Of a stretch of 64,000 nucleotides of DNA, positions 44,831 to 53,375 are shown piece by piece. Numbering within the stretch: the first letter of the stretch is position 1; each line of letters starts with the position of its first letter. The DNA is from Pseudomonas delhiensis (GTDB lineage Bacteria; Pseudomonadota; Gammaproteobacteria; Pseudomonadales; Pseudomonadaceae): positions 62,001 to 126,000 of the forward strand of contig NZ_FZPC01000022.1 of the NCBI RefSeq assembly GCF_900187975.1, read 5' to 3'. The notes beneath the pieces are model-generated. The model had not been told where the DNA came from. It was given only the letters and a program-made list of their open reading frames with translations, and searched no databases. Position numbers and translations under genes: made by a program.

Positions 44831-45739
44831 ATGCATTTCGACCTGGCCGACCTGCGCCTTTTCGTGCACATCGCCGAATCCCCCAGCCTGACCCAGGGCG
44901 CCCGCCGCGCGCACCTCTCGGCGGCCGCCGCCAGCGCCCGCATCAAGGCCCTGGAAAGCCAGCTCGACAGCCGCCTGCTGTACCGCGACAACCGCGGCGT
45001 CGAGCTGACCCCCAGCGGCCAGCGCCTGCTGCAGCACGCGCGGCTGATCCTGCGCCAGGTGGAGCGGCTCAAGGACGACTTCAGCGAACAGGGCGGCGAC
45101 CAGGCCGGGCACATCCGCATCTTCGCCAACACCACGGCGGTCACCGAGTTCCTCCCGGAGGTGCTGGCCGGCTTCCTCGCCGCGCGCCCCGCGGTCACCG
45201 TGGACCTGCAGGAACGCCTGAACCGCGACATCGTCCGGGCCATCCTCGACGGCTCGGCGGACCTGGGCATAGTCGCCGGCCCGGTGCGCGCCGAGGGCCT
45301 GGAGATCCTCCACTTCAGCACCGACCACCTTGTGCTGGCGGTGCCGCCCGGCCATGCCCTGGAACGCCTGGGCCGCCCGCCCACCCTGGCCGACACCCTC
45401 GGCTATTTCCACGTCGGCCTGCACGAGGGCAGCACCCTGCAGAGCTTCCTGCGCGAACAGGTGGAGCGCCTGGGCGGCACCCTCAACCTGCGCATCCAGG
45501 TGGCCAGCTTCGAGGCCGCCTGCCGGATGATCGAGGCCGGTGTGGGCATCGGCGTACTCCCGGAAACCGCCGCGCGCCGCCACCAGCGCAGCATGGGGCT
45601 GAGCATCCTGCAGCTGGACGAGCCCTGGGTGGTGCGCGAACGCAGCGTGCTGGTGCGCGAGCGCGAGGCACTGCCGGGCTGCGCGCGGACGCTGGTGGAA
45701 CTGCTGCGCCAGGTGGGAGATGGGGTGGTTGCGCCGTAG
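44831..45739 (+). CDS. LysR-family regulator of the itaconate operon
   Basis: 302 aa. The N-terminal winged helix (DLADLRLFVHIAESPSLTQG then SAAAASARIKALESQLDS) and the substrate-binding domain from about 90 (GHIRIFANTTAVTEFLPEVLAGF) are standard. By position it corresponds to the itaconate-responsive regulator of the P. aeruginosa cluster; the inducer is inferred. The TAG stop is formed by the CGTAGGGCG of a repeat that begins at its last codon. Confidence 0.92.
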   Translation: MHFDLADLRLFVHIAESPSLTQGARRAHLSAAAASARIKALESQLDSRLLYRDNRGVELTPSGQRLLQHARLILRQVERLKDDFSEQGGDQAGHIRIFANTTAVTEFLPEVLAGFLAARPAVTVDLQERLNRDIVRAILDGSADLGIVAGPVRAEGLEILHFSTDHLVLAVPPGHALERLGRPPTLADTLGYFHVGLHEGSTLQSFLREQVERLGGTLNLRIQVASFEAACRMIEAGVGIGVLPETAARRHQRSMGLSILQLDEPWVVRERSVLVREREALPGCARTLVELLRQVGDGVVAP

Positions 45740-45765
45740 GGCGATTGTCGGTGCCTGATGAAAAC

Positions 45766-45799
45766 GGCGGATAACGCCGTAGGCGTTATGCGCCCTACG
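45766..45799. repeat. Family-2 repeat, inverted copy
   Basis: GGCGGATAACGCCGTAGGCG-TTATGCGCCCTACG, the reverse complement of the 6382-6415 and 39038-39071 elements. With the CGTAGGGCG at 45735 it frames a 65-bp segment after the LysR gene. Confidence 0.85.
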
Positions 45800-45836
45800 G
45801 ATTGGTGTCGCCGGGGTGGCCCGCTCCCGGCTTCTG

Positions 45837-46041
45837 TAGGAGCGAGCTTGCTCGCGAACGGGACTCTCGGTGGCTTGGGGTATGGGGTTGACTCCGCTCC
45901 CTCTCCCCAGCCCTCTCCCGCAAGCGGGAGAGGGGGCTGTCCTGAGTGCTCTGGAAGTCAGGCGTCATCCTGCCCCCTTCGTCATTTCCGCGAACGCGGG
46001 GCGCCTGTGACTGCCGGGGTTCGCGAGCAAGCTCGCTCCTA
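45837..46041. repeat. Long inverted repeat pair flanking about 160 bp
   Basis: TAGGAGCGAGCTTGCTCGCG-AA at 45837-45858 and its exact reverse complement at 46020-46041 bracket about 160 bp. Inside is a CCCTCTCCCGC/GCGGGAGAGGG hairpin (45911-45934). The arms are themselves REP-like (GAGCAAGCTC type). The structure resembles a pair of oppositely oriented REPs (BIME) or a tiny non-autonomous element. No coding frame is evident in 45740-46094. Confidence 0.65.
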
Positions 46042-46094
46042 CGAAGAACCCCAGGCCCTCCCTGCCCTGCGCGCGATAAAACCTGGAAAGGAAA

Positions 46095-46126
46095 GACCGC
46101 CAACCGGGCGTCCCCGGTTGGCGGTC
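46095..46126 (-). terminator. Intrinsic terminator of the isochorismatase gene
   Basis: GACCGCCAACCGG and CCGGTTGGCGGTC form a perfect 13-bp stem. On the minus strand it is followed by TTTCCTTTCC. It lies 41 bp beyond the stop of the minus-strand hydrolase gene. Confidence 0.75.
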
Positions 46127-46166
46127 CGTTGGGCCGCGCGCACCGCTGCACCGGTACGCGCCGGGC

Positions 46167-46793
46167 TCACTTGGCGGCGGTCAGCGTGCTGTAGCTGGTG
46201 ATCAGGTTGCGGTAGTCCGGGATGTGCGCGGAGAACAGCGCGGCCAGGCCCTCGATGTCGTTGCGCCAGTCGCGGTGCAGTTCGCAGGCCACGCCGAACC
46301 AGGTCATCAGCTGCGCCCCGGCGGCTTCCATGCGGCGCCAGGCGGCGTCGCGGGTGACTTCGTTGAAGGTGCCGGAGGCGTCGGCGACCACGAAGACGTC
46401 GAAGCCTTCCTCCAGGGCCGACAGCGCCGGGAAGGCCACGCACACCTCGGTGACCACGCCGGCGATGATCAACTGCTTCTTGCCGGTGGCCTTGACCGCC
46501 TTGACGAAGTCCTCGTTGTCCCAGGCGTTGATGTTGCCCGGGCGGGCGATGTACGGGGCGTCCGGGAAGAGTTCCTTCAGCTCCGGCACCAGCGGGCCGT
46601 TGGGGCCGCTCTCGAAGCTGGTGGTGAGGATGGTCGGCAGCTTGAAGTACTTGGCCAGGTCGGCCAGGGCCAGCACGTTGTTCTTGAACCTGTCCGGTTC
46701 GATGTCGCGCACCAGGGACAGCAACCCGGACTGGTGGTCGACCAGCAGCACGGCGGCCTGGGACTTGTCGAGACGGACGTAGGGCTTGCTCAT
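46167..46793 (-). CDS. Isochorismatase-family hydrolase, YcaC-like
   Basis: 208 aa. The catalytic triad region is visible: Asp19 in AVLLVDHQSGL and Cys118 in AGVVTEVCVAFPAL, with the cis-peptide strand. The sequence KYFKLPTILTTSFESGPNGP and the C-terminal ITSYSTL are characteristic of the YcaC subgroup, octameric hydrolases of unknown substrate. Monocistronic, with a strong terminator. A LysR remnant next door may be its lost regulator. Confidence 0.9.
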   Translation of the reverse strand: MSKPYVRLDKSQAAVLLVDHQSGLLSLVRDIEPDRFKNNVLALADLAKYFKLPTILTTSFESGPNGPLVPELKELFPDAPYIARPGNINAWDNEDFVKAVKATGKKQLIIAGVVTEVCVAFPALSALEEGFDVFVVADASGTFNEVTRDAAWRRMEAAGAQLMTWFGVACELHRDWRNDIEGLAALFSAHIPDYRNLITSYSTLTAAK

Positions 46794-46979
46794 TGCGCTT
46801 TTCCTCTTGCGGTGGGAAGGCCCGGCTCGTAGCGGGCGCGGTCGGGATTCAGCGTTGCGGGTCCGGCACCTGGTGGTTGTTCGCTACCGGCCGGGCCCTG
46901 GTCTGGCTTTCTATCGGCAGTCGGTAGCGCGGGAACACTTCGCTCATCTTCGTTTCCTCTGCCTGGGCCTCCCGCCCGA

Positions 46980-47132
46980 ATGGCCCGCGCCCAGGCCCGC
47001 TACCAGCCGCGGCTGGTCACCGACGACCTGCTGGCCCTGCGCCAGGCGGCGGTGGCCGGGGTGGGCGCCGCGTACCGGCATCGTGCACGCCGTCTACCCT
47101 TCCCGGCGCGGCCTGAGCCCGCCGGCCGCTAG
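46980..47132 (+). pseudogene. Remnant of a LysR-family regulator
   Basis: MARAQARYQPRLVTDDLLAL then RQAAVAGVG is the ligand-binding-domain segment of LysR proteins (PRLV.DD...LR.A..AG.G). About 50 bp later, in another frame, GIVHAVYPSRRGLSP matches the LysR C-terminal segment (G..HAVFPSRRGL.P). The part between and both ends are lost. Nothing else recognisable is in the 372-bp gap 46794-47165. Confidence 0.6.
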
Positions 47133-47165
47133 CGGCGCAGGATCGGAAAAGGTTCGAGGCCCGCG

Positions 47166-47633
47166 CTATTCGCAGAAGCGCCCCTGCCGCGCCTCGGGCA
47201 TCAGCTCCAGGTACTGGCGGCCGCTCATGTGCACCACGGCGTTGTGGTCGCCGGCCTCGAAGTAGATATCCGATTGCCCGCCCAGGGATTCGTCGATCAG
47301 CGTCTCCAGGCCGAACAGGCTGCCCACCGCCGGGATGGCGCCGGGCGCGCAGTCCTCGAAGCGCGCGGAGAAATCGCCCTCGTGGGCCAGGCGCCAGTTG
47401 CGCCGGGTGAGCTTGTGCACCTTGTGCAGGTCGACCTGGCGGCTGGCTGGCACCACGGCCATCAGCCAGTGGCCCTGGAAGTCGTCGAGGATCACCGGCT
47501 TGGCCATCTGCTGCGGCGGCACGCCGGCGCGGCGGGCGGCCTCGCGGGTGGTCATGGACGTGGCGTGGGGCAGCAGATCGTAGCGACTCTGGTGCTGCGA
47601 CAGGCAGCTCTGCAAACGACTGGACATGCTCAT
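47166..47633 (-). CDS. YbaK/EbsC-family aminoacyl-tRNA deacylase-like protein
   Basis: 155 aa. YbaK-domain features: RYDLLPHATSMTTREAARRA, the catalytic-type Lys in QQMAKPVILDDFQGHWLMAV, and GAIPAVGSLFGLETLIDESL with the conserved GxxPP-like loop. It would hydrolyse a mischarged aminoacyl-tRNA in trans; the specificity cannot be read from sequence. Soluble, single gene. Start at 47633 follows GGAGGTG. Confidence 0.85.
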   Translation of the reverse strand: MSMSSRLQSCLSQHQSRYDLLPHATSMTTREAARRAGVPPQQMAKPVILDDFQGHWLMAVVPASRQVDLHKVHKLTRRNWRLAHEGDFSARFEDCAPGAIPAVGSLFGLETLIDESLGGQSDIYFEAGDHNAVVHMSGRQYLELMPEARQGRFCE

Positions 47634-47770
47634 GGCACACCTCCGGGAAAGCGGCGCCGCCCCACTGCCCCGTGGCGCCGGCGCGGCCGGCTGCGGGGGA
47701 GCCTCCCGCTCCCCGTTTGCTCCAGTCTAGCGCCGCCGCCCCGGTACGGGCGGCGGGCCGACCAGGGGCG

Positions 47771-49036
47771 TCAGAACAGCGGGAGCGGGTAGTTGAGGAT
47801 CAGCCGGTACTCGTCGAAGGCGTTGCTGCTGAAGTCGCGGCGGATGCTGGCGTTGCGCAGGCGCAGGTTCAGGCGCTTGAACGGGCCGCTCTGCACCACG
47901 TAGCCCAGCTCCGTCTCGCGCCCGCGCTCGCGGCCGTCGGCGGTATCGCGGGTGTGCACGTTACTGCCGCGGATGTAGCGCGTCATGAACGTCAGCCCCG
48001 GCACCCCGGCGGCGGCGAAGTCGTAGTCGTAGCGCAGCTGCCAGGAGCGCTCGCGGGCCTGGTCGTAGCTGGAGTTGAAGCTGTCGTTGGCCAGGCTGCC
48101 GCCGGCGCTGCCGTTCACCCGCATCCAGCCACTGTCGCCGGACAGCCGCTGCAGGCCCAGGTAGAAGGTGTGGCCACCCTGCCCCGCCGAAAGCAGCAGC
48201 GACAGGGTGCGGTTGTCCAGCTCGCCGGCGCGGGCGGCGCCATCCTCGCGGCCGACGAAGTAGCCGAGGTCGGCGCCCAGGCGCCAGTCGCCCAGCCCCT
48301 GGCTGTGGCGCAGGTTGACGTACTGCTGGCGGTAGATGTCCTCCAGCCGCGCGTGCCACAGGCCCAGCTGAGTGGCCTGGCCATTGAAGCGGTACTCGGC
48401 GCCGGCGAAGTCGAAGCGGTCGGAGGTGGCGTCCGGGCGCCCGGCCATGGACAGGTCGTCCTGGCTGGCGTCGTTGCGCGGGCTGTTGCTGCGGAACTGC
48501 CCGGCGTACAGGCCCAGGCCGTCGATCTCCCGCACGCTGAGCTGGGCGCCGCGCAGGGTCTGAGGCAGCGAGCGGCCGTCGTCGGCGCGCAGCACCGGCA
48601 GGCTGGGCATCCACTCGCCGACCTTCAGCTCGCTGTTGGCCAGCCGCGCCTTGGCCGCCACCGCCAGGCGCCCGAAGTCGTCCGCCGGGCGGCCGTCGTC
48701 GTGCAGCGGCAGCAACTGGGTGTCGGCGGTGCCCTTGCCGCCGTCCAGCTTCAGCGAGTACAGGCCCAGCACGTCGACGCCCAGGCCCAGGACGCCTGGC
48801 GTATAGCCGGAGCGGGCATCGAGGATGAAGCTCTGCGTCCATTCCTCGGCCTTGGCGCGGGGGAAGTCGGCGTCGACGAAATTGCGGTTGATGTAGAAGT
48901 TGCGCAGGTTCAGCGAGGCCTGCGCATCCTCGGCGAAGCCCCCGGCCAGGCTCTCGCCGCTGGCCAGCAGGCAGGCGGAGGTGAGGCCGAACAGGCGACG
49001 GCCGGGGGTGGACAGCGGGTTGGCAAGGATTGTCAT
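47771..49036 (-). CDS. OprD-family outer-membrane porin
   Basis: 421 aa. An N-terminal signal region (RRLFGLTSACLLASGESLAGG) precedes the OprD start FAEDAQASLNLRNFYINRNF. Barrel segments include WTQSFILDARSGYTPGVLGL, GLYAGQFRSNSPRNDAS and the terminal YRLILNYPLPLF with a C-terminal Phe. OprD porins admit specific small anions or amino acids. Last gene of the mevalonate/HMG operon, so it is the likely outer-membrane entry for that substrate. It is separated from the transporter gene by 98 bp. Confidence 0.93.
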   Translation of the reverse strand: MTILANPLSTPGRRLFGLTSACLLASGESLAGGFAEDAQASLNLRNFYINRNFVDADFPRAKAEEWTQSFILDARSGYTPGVLGLGVDVLGLYSLKLDGGKGTADTQLLPLHDDGRPADDFGRLAVAAKARLANSELKVGEWMPSLPVLRADDGRSLPQTLRGAQLSVREIDGLGLYAGQFRSNSPRNDASQDDLSMAGRPDATSDRFDFAGAEYRFNGQATQLGLWHARLEDIYRQQYVNLRHSQGLGDWRLGADLGYFVGREDGAARAGELDNRTLSLLLSAGQGGHTFYLGLQRLSGDSGWMRVNGSAGGSLANDSFNSSYDQARERSWQLRYDYDFAAAGVPGLTFMTRYIRGSNVHTRDTADGRERGRETELGYVVQSGPFKRLNLRLRNASIRRDFSSNAFDEYRLILNYPLPLF

Positions 49037-49134
49037 TGTTGTTGTTTCCTTTTCTCGGGACGAAGGCCGCCGCACCGCTGCGGGGCAACGGCGGGACGCG
49101 GCCGGGGATGGAGGCGCGGCGGCCTCCGGATGGC

Positions 49135-50517
49135 TCAGCCGGCCAGCGCGAGCAGCGCCGGCACGCTGAGGACGGCGGTGTAGTAGCCCATGAACTGCAC
49201 GCCGATGTTGAAGCCGAGGAAGCGGCCGAGCAGGCCGCCGACCAGGCCCACGCTGAGGATCACCAGCAGGCCCAGCAACCCGCCCTCCCACAGGCCGATC
49301 ACCAGGATCAGGCCGACGAAGGTGGCGATCACCGCCTCGTGGCTGACCCGCCGCGAGACGAACGAGGCCGCGCGGTGGGCGAAGTTCATCGCGAAGGGAT
49401 AGGCGATCAGCACCGCCACCAGCACCGCCAGCAGGCCGAACACCAGGAATTCCCAGGGTTCCATCAGGCTGTGCAGGTTGTGCACCTGGCCGCTGGCGGC
49501 ATCCACGTAGAAGCGTGGCGGCGCGTTGAACAGCGGCGCCGCGGGGCCCGCCGCCACCGGGCTGAGCGGCAGGCCGAAGGCGATCAGCGGGATCAGCGCC
49601 TCGGCGATGTAGGTGGACTCGGTCACCCCGTTGCGCGCCGCCAGCACCGAGGTCAGGCGGTGGTAGGCATGGCGGATGCGCGAGCCGACGATCTCGCCGA
49701 GGATCACCGTCATGGCCACCGGGCTGAACACGAAGGTGGCGCTGGAGACGGCGGCGGTGCCGAGGGTCCAGCCGGTCTGGCGGCGGTCGAGCACCTTCAG
49801 CGGGTTGGGGAAGTAGCCGTCCCAGCCCTTCACGTCCGGTGCCAGGACGAAGGTGCGCGGCTCGCTGCGGCGCATGCGCTGGCGTTCGGCCGGCGCCAGC
49901 AGGGCGAACAGCGAGACGATCAGCGGCCCCACGGCGATGCCGAGGAAGTAGCTGACCGCCAGCTTCACCCCGTGCTGGGCGGTCAGCGCCTGCAGCGCCA
50001 CGATCAGCAGCACGAAGGGCCCCAGGGCCAGCAGCGCGGCCCAGCGCCCGGCGGAGAACCAGGCGATGGCCAGGGCCGCGCAGAGGAACACCCAGGGCGC
50101 CGCCTGCTTGATGGCCTCGCCGAAGGGGGCCAGCAGCACCGCGAAGAGCACCGCCAGGGGCACCGCGATGAACGCCGCCAGCACCGCGCCGGAGATCATC
50201 TTGCGCAGTGCGATGTGCGGCACGCCGAGGTTGCGCAGGAAGTTCGCCTCGCGCATCAGCGGCGTGGCCATGGTGTCGCCGGGGATGCCCAGCAGCGCCG
50301 TGGGCACCGCGTGGGTCATGTGCTTGGCCACCGCGCCGGCGAGGAAGAAGGCGAACACCCCGGCCGGGGCCACGCCCAGCAGCACCACCAGCAGGGTCAG
50401 CGGCGCCAGGGTGGTGGTTTCGTCGCTGCCGGAGACCAGGCCGATGGCGGCGAAGGCCACGGCGCCGATCACCGCCATCAGCAGCGCGACGGGCAGTTGG
50501 TCGAGGAACAGCTCCAT
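49135..50517 (-). CDS. TctA-family large membrane subunit of a tripartite tricarboxylate-type transporter
   Basis: 460 aa, about ten to twelve hydrophobic helices. TctA features include AVPTALLGIPGDTMATPLMR (the PGxxxS/T-type loop), RKMISGAVLAAFIAVPLAVL and RNGVTESTYIAEALIPLIAFG. In this operon it should import mevalonate or 3-hydroxy-3-methylglutarate. No TctC-type periplasmic binding protein is nearby, so binding may be supplied elsewhere. Its ATG overlaps the stop of the small membrane gene (TGATG). Confidence 0.87.
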   Translation of the reverse strand: MELFLDQLPVALLMAVIGAVAFAAIGLVSGSDETTTLAPLTLLVVLLGVAPAGVFAFFLAGAVAKHMTHAVPTALLGIPGDTMATPLMREANFLRNLGVPHIALRKMISGAVLAAFIAVPLAVLFAVLLAPFGEAIKQAAPWVFLCAALAIAWFSAGRWAALLALGPFVLLIVALQALTAQHGVKLAVSYFLGIAVGPLIVSLFALLAPAERQRMRRSEPRTFVLAPDVKGWDGYFPNPLKVLDRRQTGWTLGTAAVSSATFVFSPVAMTVILGEIVGSRIRHAYHRLTSVLAARNGVTESTYIAEALIPLIAFGLPLSPVAAGPAAPLFNAPPRFYVDAASGQVHNLHSLMEPWEFLVFGLLAVLVAVLIAYPFAMNFAHRAASFVSRRVSHEAVIATFVGLILVIGLWEGGLLGLLVILSVGLVGGLLGRFLGFNIGVQFMGYYTAVLSVPALLALAG

Positions 50518-51008
50518 CAGGCCGCCCCTCCCATCGCCGGCGCCGCGGCGGGCGCGCGCTTCTCCGCGGCCCCGTGGGCCTGGGCGAACAGGTCGTACAG
50601 CTGGACCTCCTTCAGCTCCGCCAGCACTTCCGGCGGCAGGTCGCGCAGCTCGCCGAGGCCGCCGTACTCGGCCTCCAGCTCGCGCAGGGCCCGCTCGCGC
50701 CAGGCGGCGTCGGCCACATGCTCGACCACCCGGCGCTTGGGCTTGAACAGCATGGCACTGATCGCCCCGCCGGCCAGGCAGCCGAGGATGCCCACCAGCA
50801 TGGCGTAGGCGCGGGCCATCTGGCTGGAGTCGACGAGGCCGAGGAACAGCCGCTCGGCGAGCAGGAAGGCGCCCAGGCTGACCGCGGCGCCTATGGCGAT
50901 GGCGCCAGCCAGGTGGCGGCTGTCGATGGTGTCGCCCCAGACCTCGTAGAGCCGGGCTTCGGGATGGGGACCAGGCGCCGTCGACGGCGCCGTTTCGTGG
51001 GTGTTCAT
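50517..51008 (-). CDS. Small TctB-like membrane subunit
   Basis: 163 aa with two hydrophobic helices (AGAIAIGAAVSLGAFLLAERL, about 34-54; ARAYAMLVGILGCLAGGAISAML, about 65-87) and a charged helical C-terminal half. True TctB has four helices, so this is a shortened or unrelated small subunit. The tight overlap with the TctA-type gene supports it as part of the transporter. Confidence 0.75.
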   Translation of the reverse strand: MNTHETAPSTAPGPHPEARLYEVWGDTIDSRHLAGAIAIGAAVSLGAFLLAERLFLGLVDSSQMARAYAMLVGILGCLAGGAISAMLFKPKRRVVEHVADAAWRERALRELEAEYGGLGELRDLPPEVLAELKEVQLYDLFAQAHGAAEKRAPAAAPAMGGAA

Positions 51009-51061
51009 GGTAAGGCTCCTGCCCTGTTGGGCTCTTGTTGTTATGTTGCGGTTGCGCTGTT

Positions 51062-51973
51062 TCAGGGGTGCCGCTCACCGCCTGCGGCGGCCAGGGCGCG
51101 GCCGGCGCGCGAGGCGTTGGGCCGGCCCAGCCGCTGGCTGATGGCCGTGCCCAGGCGGGCCACGGCCGGCAGGTCGACGCCGGTGGCGTAGCCCATGCCG
51201 TGCAGCAGGTGCAGCACGTCCTCGGTGGCGACGTTGCCGCTGGCGCCCGGCGAATAGGGGCAGCCGCCGAGGCCGGCCAGCGAGCTGTCGAAGGTGCGCA
51301 CGCCGGCTTGCAAGGCCGCGTGCACGTTGGCAACGGCCATGCCGAAGGTGTCGTGGAAATGCCCGGCGAGGGCTGCCAGCGGCAGACGTTCGGCGCAGTG
51401 CTCCACCAGCCGCGCAGTGGCATCCGGGGTGCCCTTGCCGAGGGTGTCGCCCAGGCTGATCTCGTAGCAGCCCAGCTCGTACAGGCGCTGCGCCACCTCG
51501 CCGGCCCGTTGCGGCGCCACCGGGCCGCCGTAGGGGCAATCGAGCACGCAGGACACGTAGCCGCGCACCCGCACGCCGCGCTCGCGGGCCAGCGCCAGCA
51601 CCGGCTCGAAGCGGCGCAGGCTGTCGGCGATGGAGCAGTTGATGTTGCGCTGGGAGAAGGCCTCGGAGGCGGCGGCGAACACCGCCACCTCCTCGCAGCC
51701 CGCCGCCAGCGCCGCCTCCAGGCCCTGCTGGTTGGGCACCAGGGCGCTGAAGCGCACCCCGGGCCTGCGCCCGAGGCGGCGCAGCACCTCGCCGCTGTCG
51801 GCCATCTGCGGCACCCAGCGCGGCGAGACGAAAGCGCCGGCCTCGATGTGCCGCAGCCCGGTGTCGGCCAGTTGCTCGACCAGTTCGACGCGCGCCGCCA
51901 CCGGCAGCGCCTGGGGCTCGTTCTGCAGGCCGTCGCGCGGGCCGACCTCGACGACCTTCACGAAGCCGCTCAT
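51062..51973 (-). CDS. mvaB: Hydroxymethylglutaryl-CoA lyase
   Basis: 303 aa. The HMG-CoA lyase/DRE-TIM barrel start is [19 protein letters not shown] (Arg/Asp). Other markers are [34 protein letters not shown] (metal-binding His pair) and the C-terminal signature [19 protein letters not shown] with its catalytic Cys. It cleaves HMG-CoA to acetoacetate and acetyl-CoA. It overlaps the HMG-CoA reductase gene by 4 bp, the mvaA-mvaB arrangement of Pseudomonas mevalonii. Confidence 0.94.
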   Translation of the reverse strand: MSGFVKVVEVGPRDGLQNEPQALPVAARVELVEQLADTGLRHIEAGAFVSPRWVPQMADSGEVLRRLGRRPGVRFSALVPNQQGLEAALAAGCEEVAVFAAASEAFSQRNINCSIADSLRRFEPVLALARERGVRVRGYVSCVLDCPYGGPVAPQRAGEVAQRLYELGCYEISLGDTLGKGTPDATARLVEHCAERLPLAALAGHFHDTFGMAVANVHAALQAGVRTFDSSLAGLGGCPYSPGASGNVATEDVLHLLHGMGYATGVDLPAVARLGTAISQRLGRPNASRAGRALAAAGGERHP

Positions 51974-53250
51974 GCGCCACGCCTTTCGCGCAGCAGTTCC
52001 ACCGCGCGGTCGGCACGCACGTCGCCGGCTTCCACCAGGCACCGCGCCAGCCAGTCCACTTCCTCGCCGCGGGCGCCGGCCACCAGGGCGATGTTGCGCG
52101 CGTGCAGGGCCATGTGGCCGCGCTGGATGCCTTCGCAGGCCAGGGCGCGCAGGGCCCCGAGGTTCTGCGCCAGGCCCACGGCCACGGCGATTTCCGCCAG
52201 TTCCTGGGCGCTCTGCACGGCGAGGATGCGCAGCGACAGCTGGGCCAGCGGGTGGGTGCGCGTGGCGCCGCCGACCAGGCCCACCGGCATGGGCATCTCG
52301 ATGCTGCCCACCAGGTGCCCTTCGGCGTCCTTCTCCCAGGTGGTCAGCGAGCCGTAGTGGCCGCTGCGGCAGGCGTAGGCATGGGCGCCCGCCTCCACGG
52401 CGCGCCAGTCGTTGCCGGTGGCGACGATCAGGGGGTCGATGCCGTTCATGATGCCCTTGTTGTGGGTGGCCGCGCGGTAGGGGTCGACGGCGGCGAAGCA
52501 GTAGGCGTCGAGGATGCCCTCGATCACCGCCTCGCCGCTGTAGTCCCGCGACTGCAGCTGTTGTGGGGCGATGCGCACCTGGGCCCGGGCCAGGCGCAGG
52601 TCGGCCAGGTTGGAGAGGATGCGCAGGCGCGCCTGGCCGCCGCTGATGCGCTCCATCAGCGGGGCCACCGCCTCGGCCATGGTGTTCACCGTGTTGGCGC
52701 CCATGGCGTCGCGCACGTCGACGATCAGGTGCGCCACCAGCATCGGCCCGCGCGGGCTGTCGGCGAAGCAGTGCACCTCCAGGTCGCGGCAGCCGCCGCC
52801 CAGGCTGTTGAGCAGCTGGTCCTTGCGGTTGGCCAGCTCGAGTATCTCTTCCTTGTGCCGCAGCAGCGCCAGGCGCGCGTTGAACGGGTCGCCCAGGCCC
52901 ACCAGCTGGACCTGGGCACGCATCAGCGGCGCGCTGCTGGAAGTCCGGAAACCGCCGCCGGCGCGGGCCAGCTTGGCCATGTAGGAAGCCGCGGCGACGA
53001 TCGAGGGTTCCTCCACCACCATCGGCACCAGCAGCTCGCGGCCGTTGACCACGAAGTTGCTGGCTAGCGCATAGGGCAGCTCGAAGGTGCCGAGCACGTT
53101 CTCGATCATGCCGTTGGCCACCTCCAGCGGCAGCGCACCGGGTTCGGCCAGGTGCTGCAGCTCGGGCAGCTGCAGCAGGGCCGCGAGCTGGTCGAGGCGC
53201 TGGCGAGGCGACAGGTTGCGGAATTCGGGAAGGCGGGAATCGATGGGCAT
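51970..53250 (-). CDS. mvaA: Class II HMG-CoA reductase (mevalonate-degrading)
   Basis: 426 aa and very like P. mevalonii MvaA, with a uniform two-residue offset: Glu81 ([12 protein letters not shown]), Lys265 (THNKGIMNG), Asp281 (ATGNDWRA) and His379 (IQRGHMALH) correspond to its Glu83, Lys267, Asp283, His381. Class II enzymes use NAD(H) and here should oxidise mevalonate to HMG-CoA for catabolism. Segments [18 protein letters not shown] and [18 protein letters not shown] support the class. First gene of the operon; promoter in the 125-bp gap before the MocR gene. Confidence 0.96.
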   Translation of the reverse strand: MPIDSRLPEFRNLSPRQRLDQLAALLQLPELQHLAEPGALPLEVANGMIENVLGTFELPYALASNFVVNGRELLVPMVVEEPSIVAAASYMAKLARAGGGFRTSSSAPLMRAQVQLVGLGDPFNARLALLRHKEEILELANRKDQLLNSLGGGCRDLEVHCFADSPRGPMLVAHLIVDVRDAMGANTVNTMAEAVAPLMERISGGQARLRILSNLADLRLARAQVRIAPQQLQSRDYSGEAVIEGILDAYCFAAVDPYRAATHNKGIMNGIDPLIVATGNDWRAVEAGAHAYACRSGHYGSLTTWEKDAEGHLVGSIEMPMPVGLVGGATRTHPLAQLSLRILAVQSAQELAEIAVAVGLAQNLGALRALACEGIQRGHMALHARNIALVAGARGEEVDWLARCLVEAGDVRADRAVELLRERRGA

Positions 53251-53339
53251 CGTGGGCGTCCGTTGTGGTTCTTGTGGGATGCGGGCGGCGCCGGGGCCGC
53301 CCGAGGCCCTAAGGTGCTATGACTGGTCCCGCCGATGAA

Positions 53340-53374
53340 GGTACAGTTGGCCGCAACAGTACCCACACTGTACC
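53340..53374. promoter_or_regulatory. Candidate MocR operator cluster
   Basis: GGTACAGT (53340-53347), ACAGTACC (53356-53363) and ACTGTACC (53367-53374) lie in the 125-bp region between mvaA and the MocR-type gene. The outer two form a perfect inverted repeat and the middle one is a third half-site. They end 1 bp before the MocR start at 53376, so autoregulation is likely. Confidence 0.6.
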
Positions 53375-53375
53375 C

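Noticed and set aside
45740-46094. Small mobile element bounded by the 22-bp inverted repeats
   Set aside because: No transposase, target duplication or coding frame; two opposed REPs explain it equally well, so it is listed only as a repeat.
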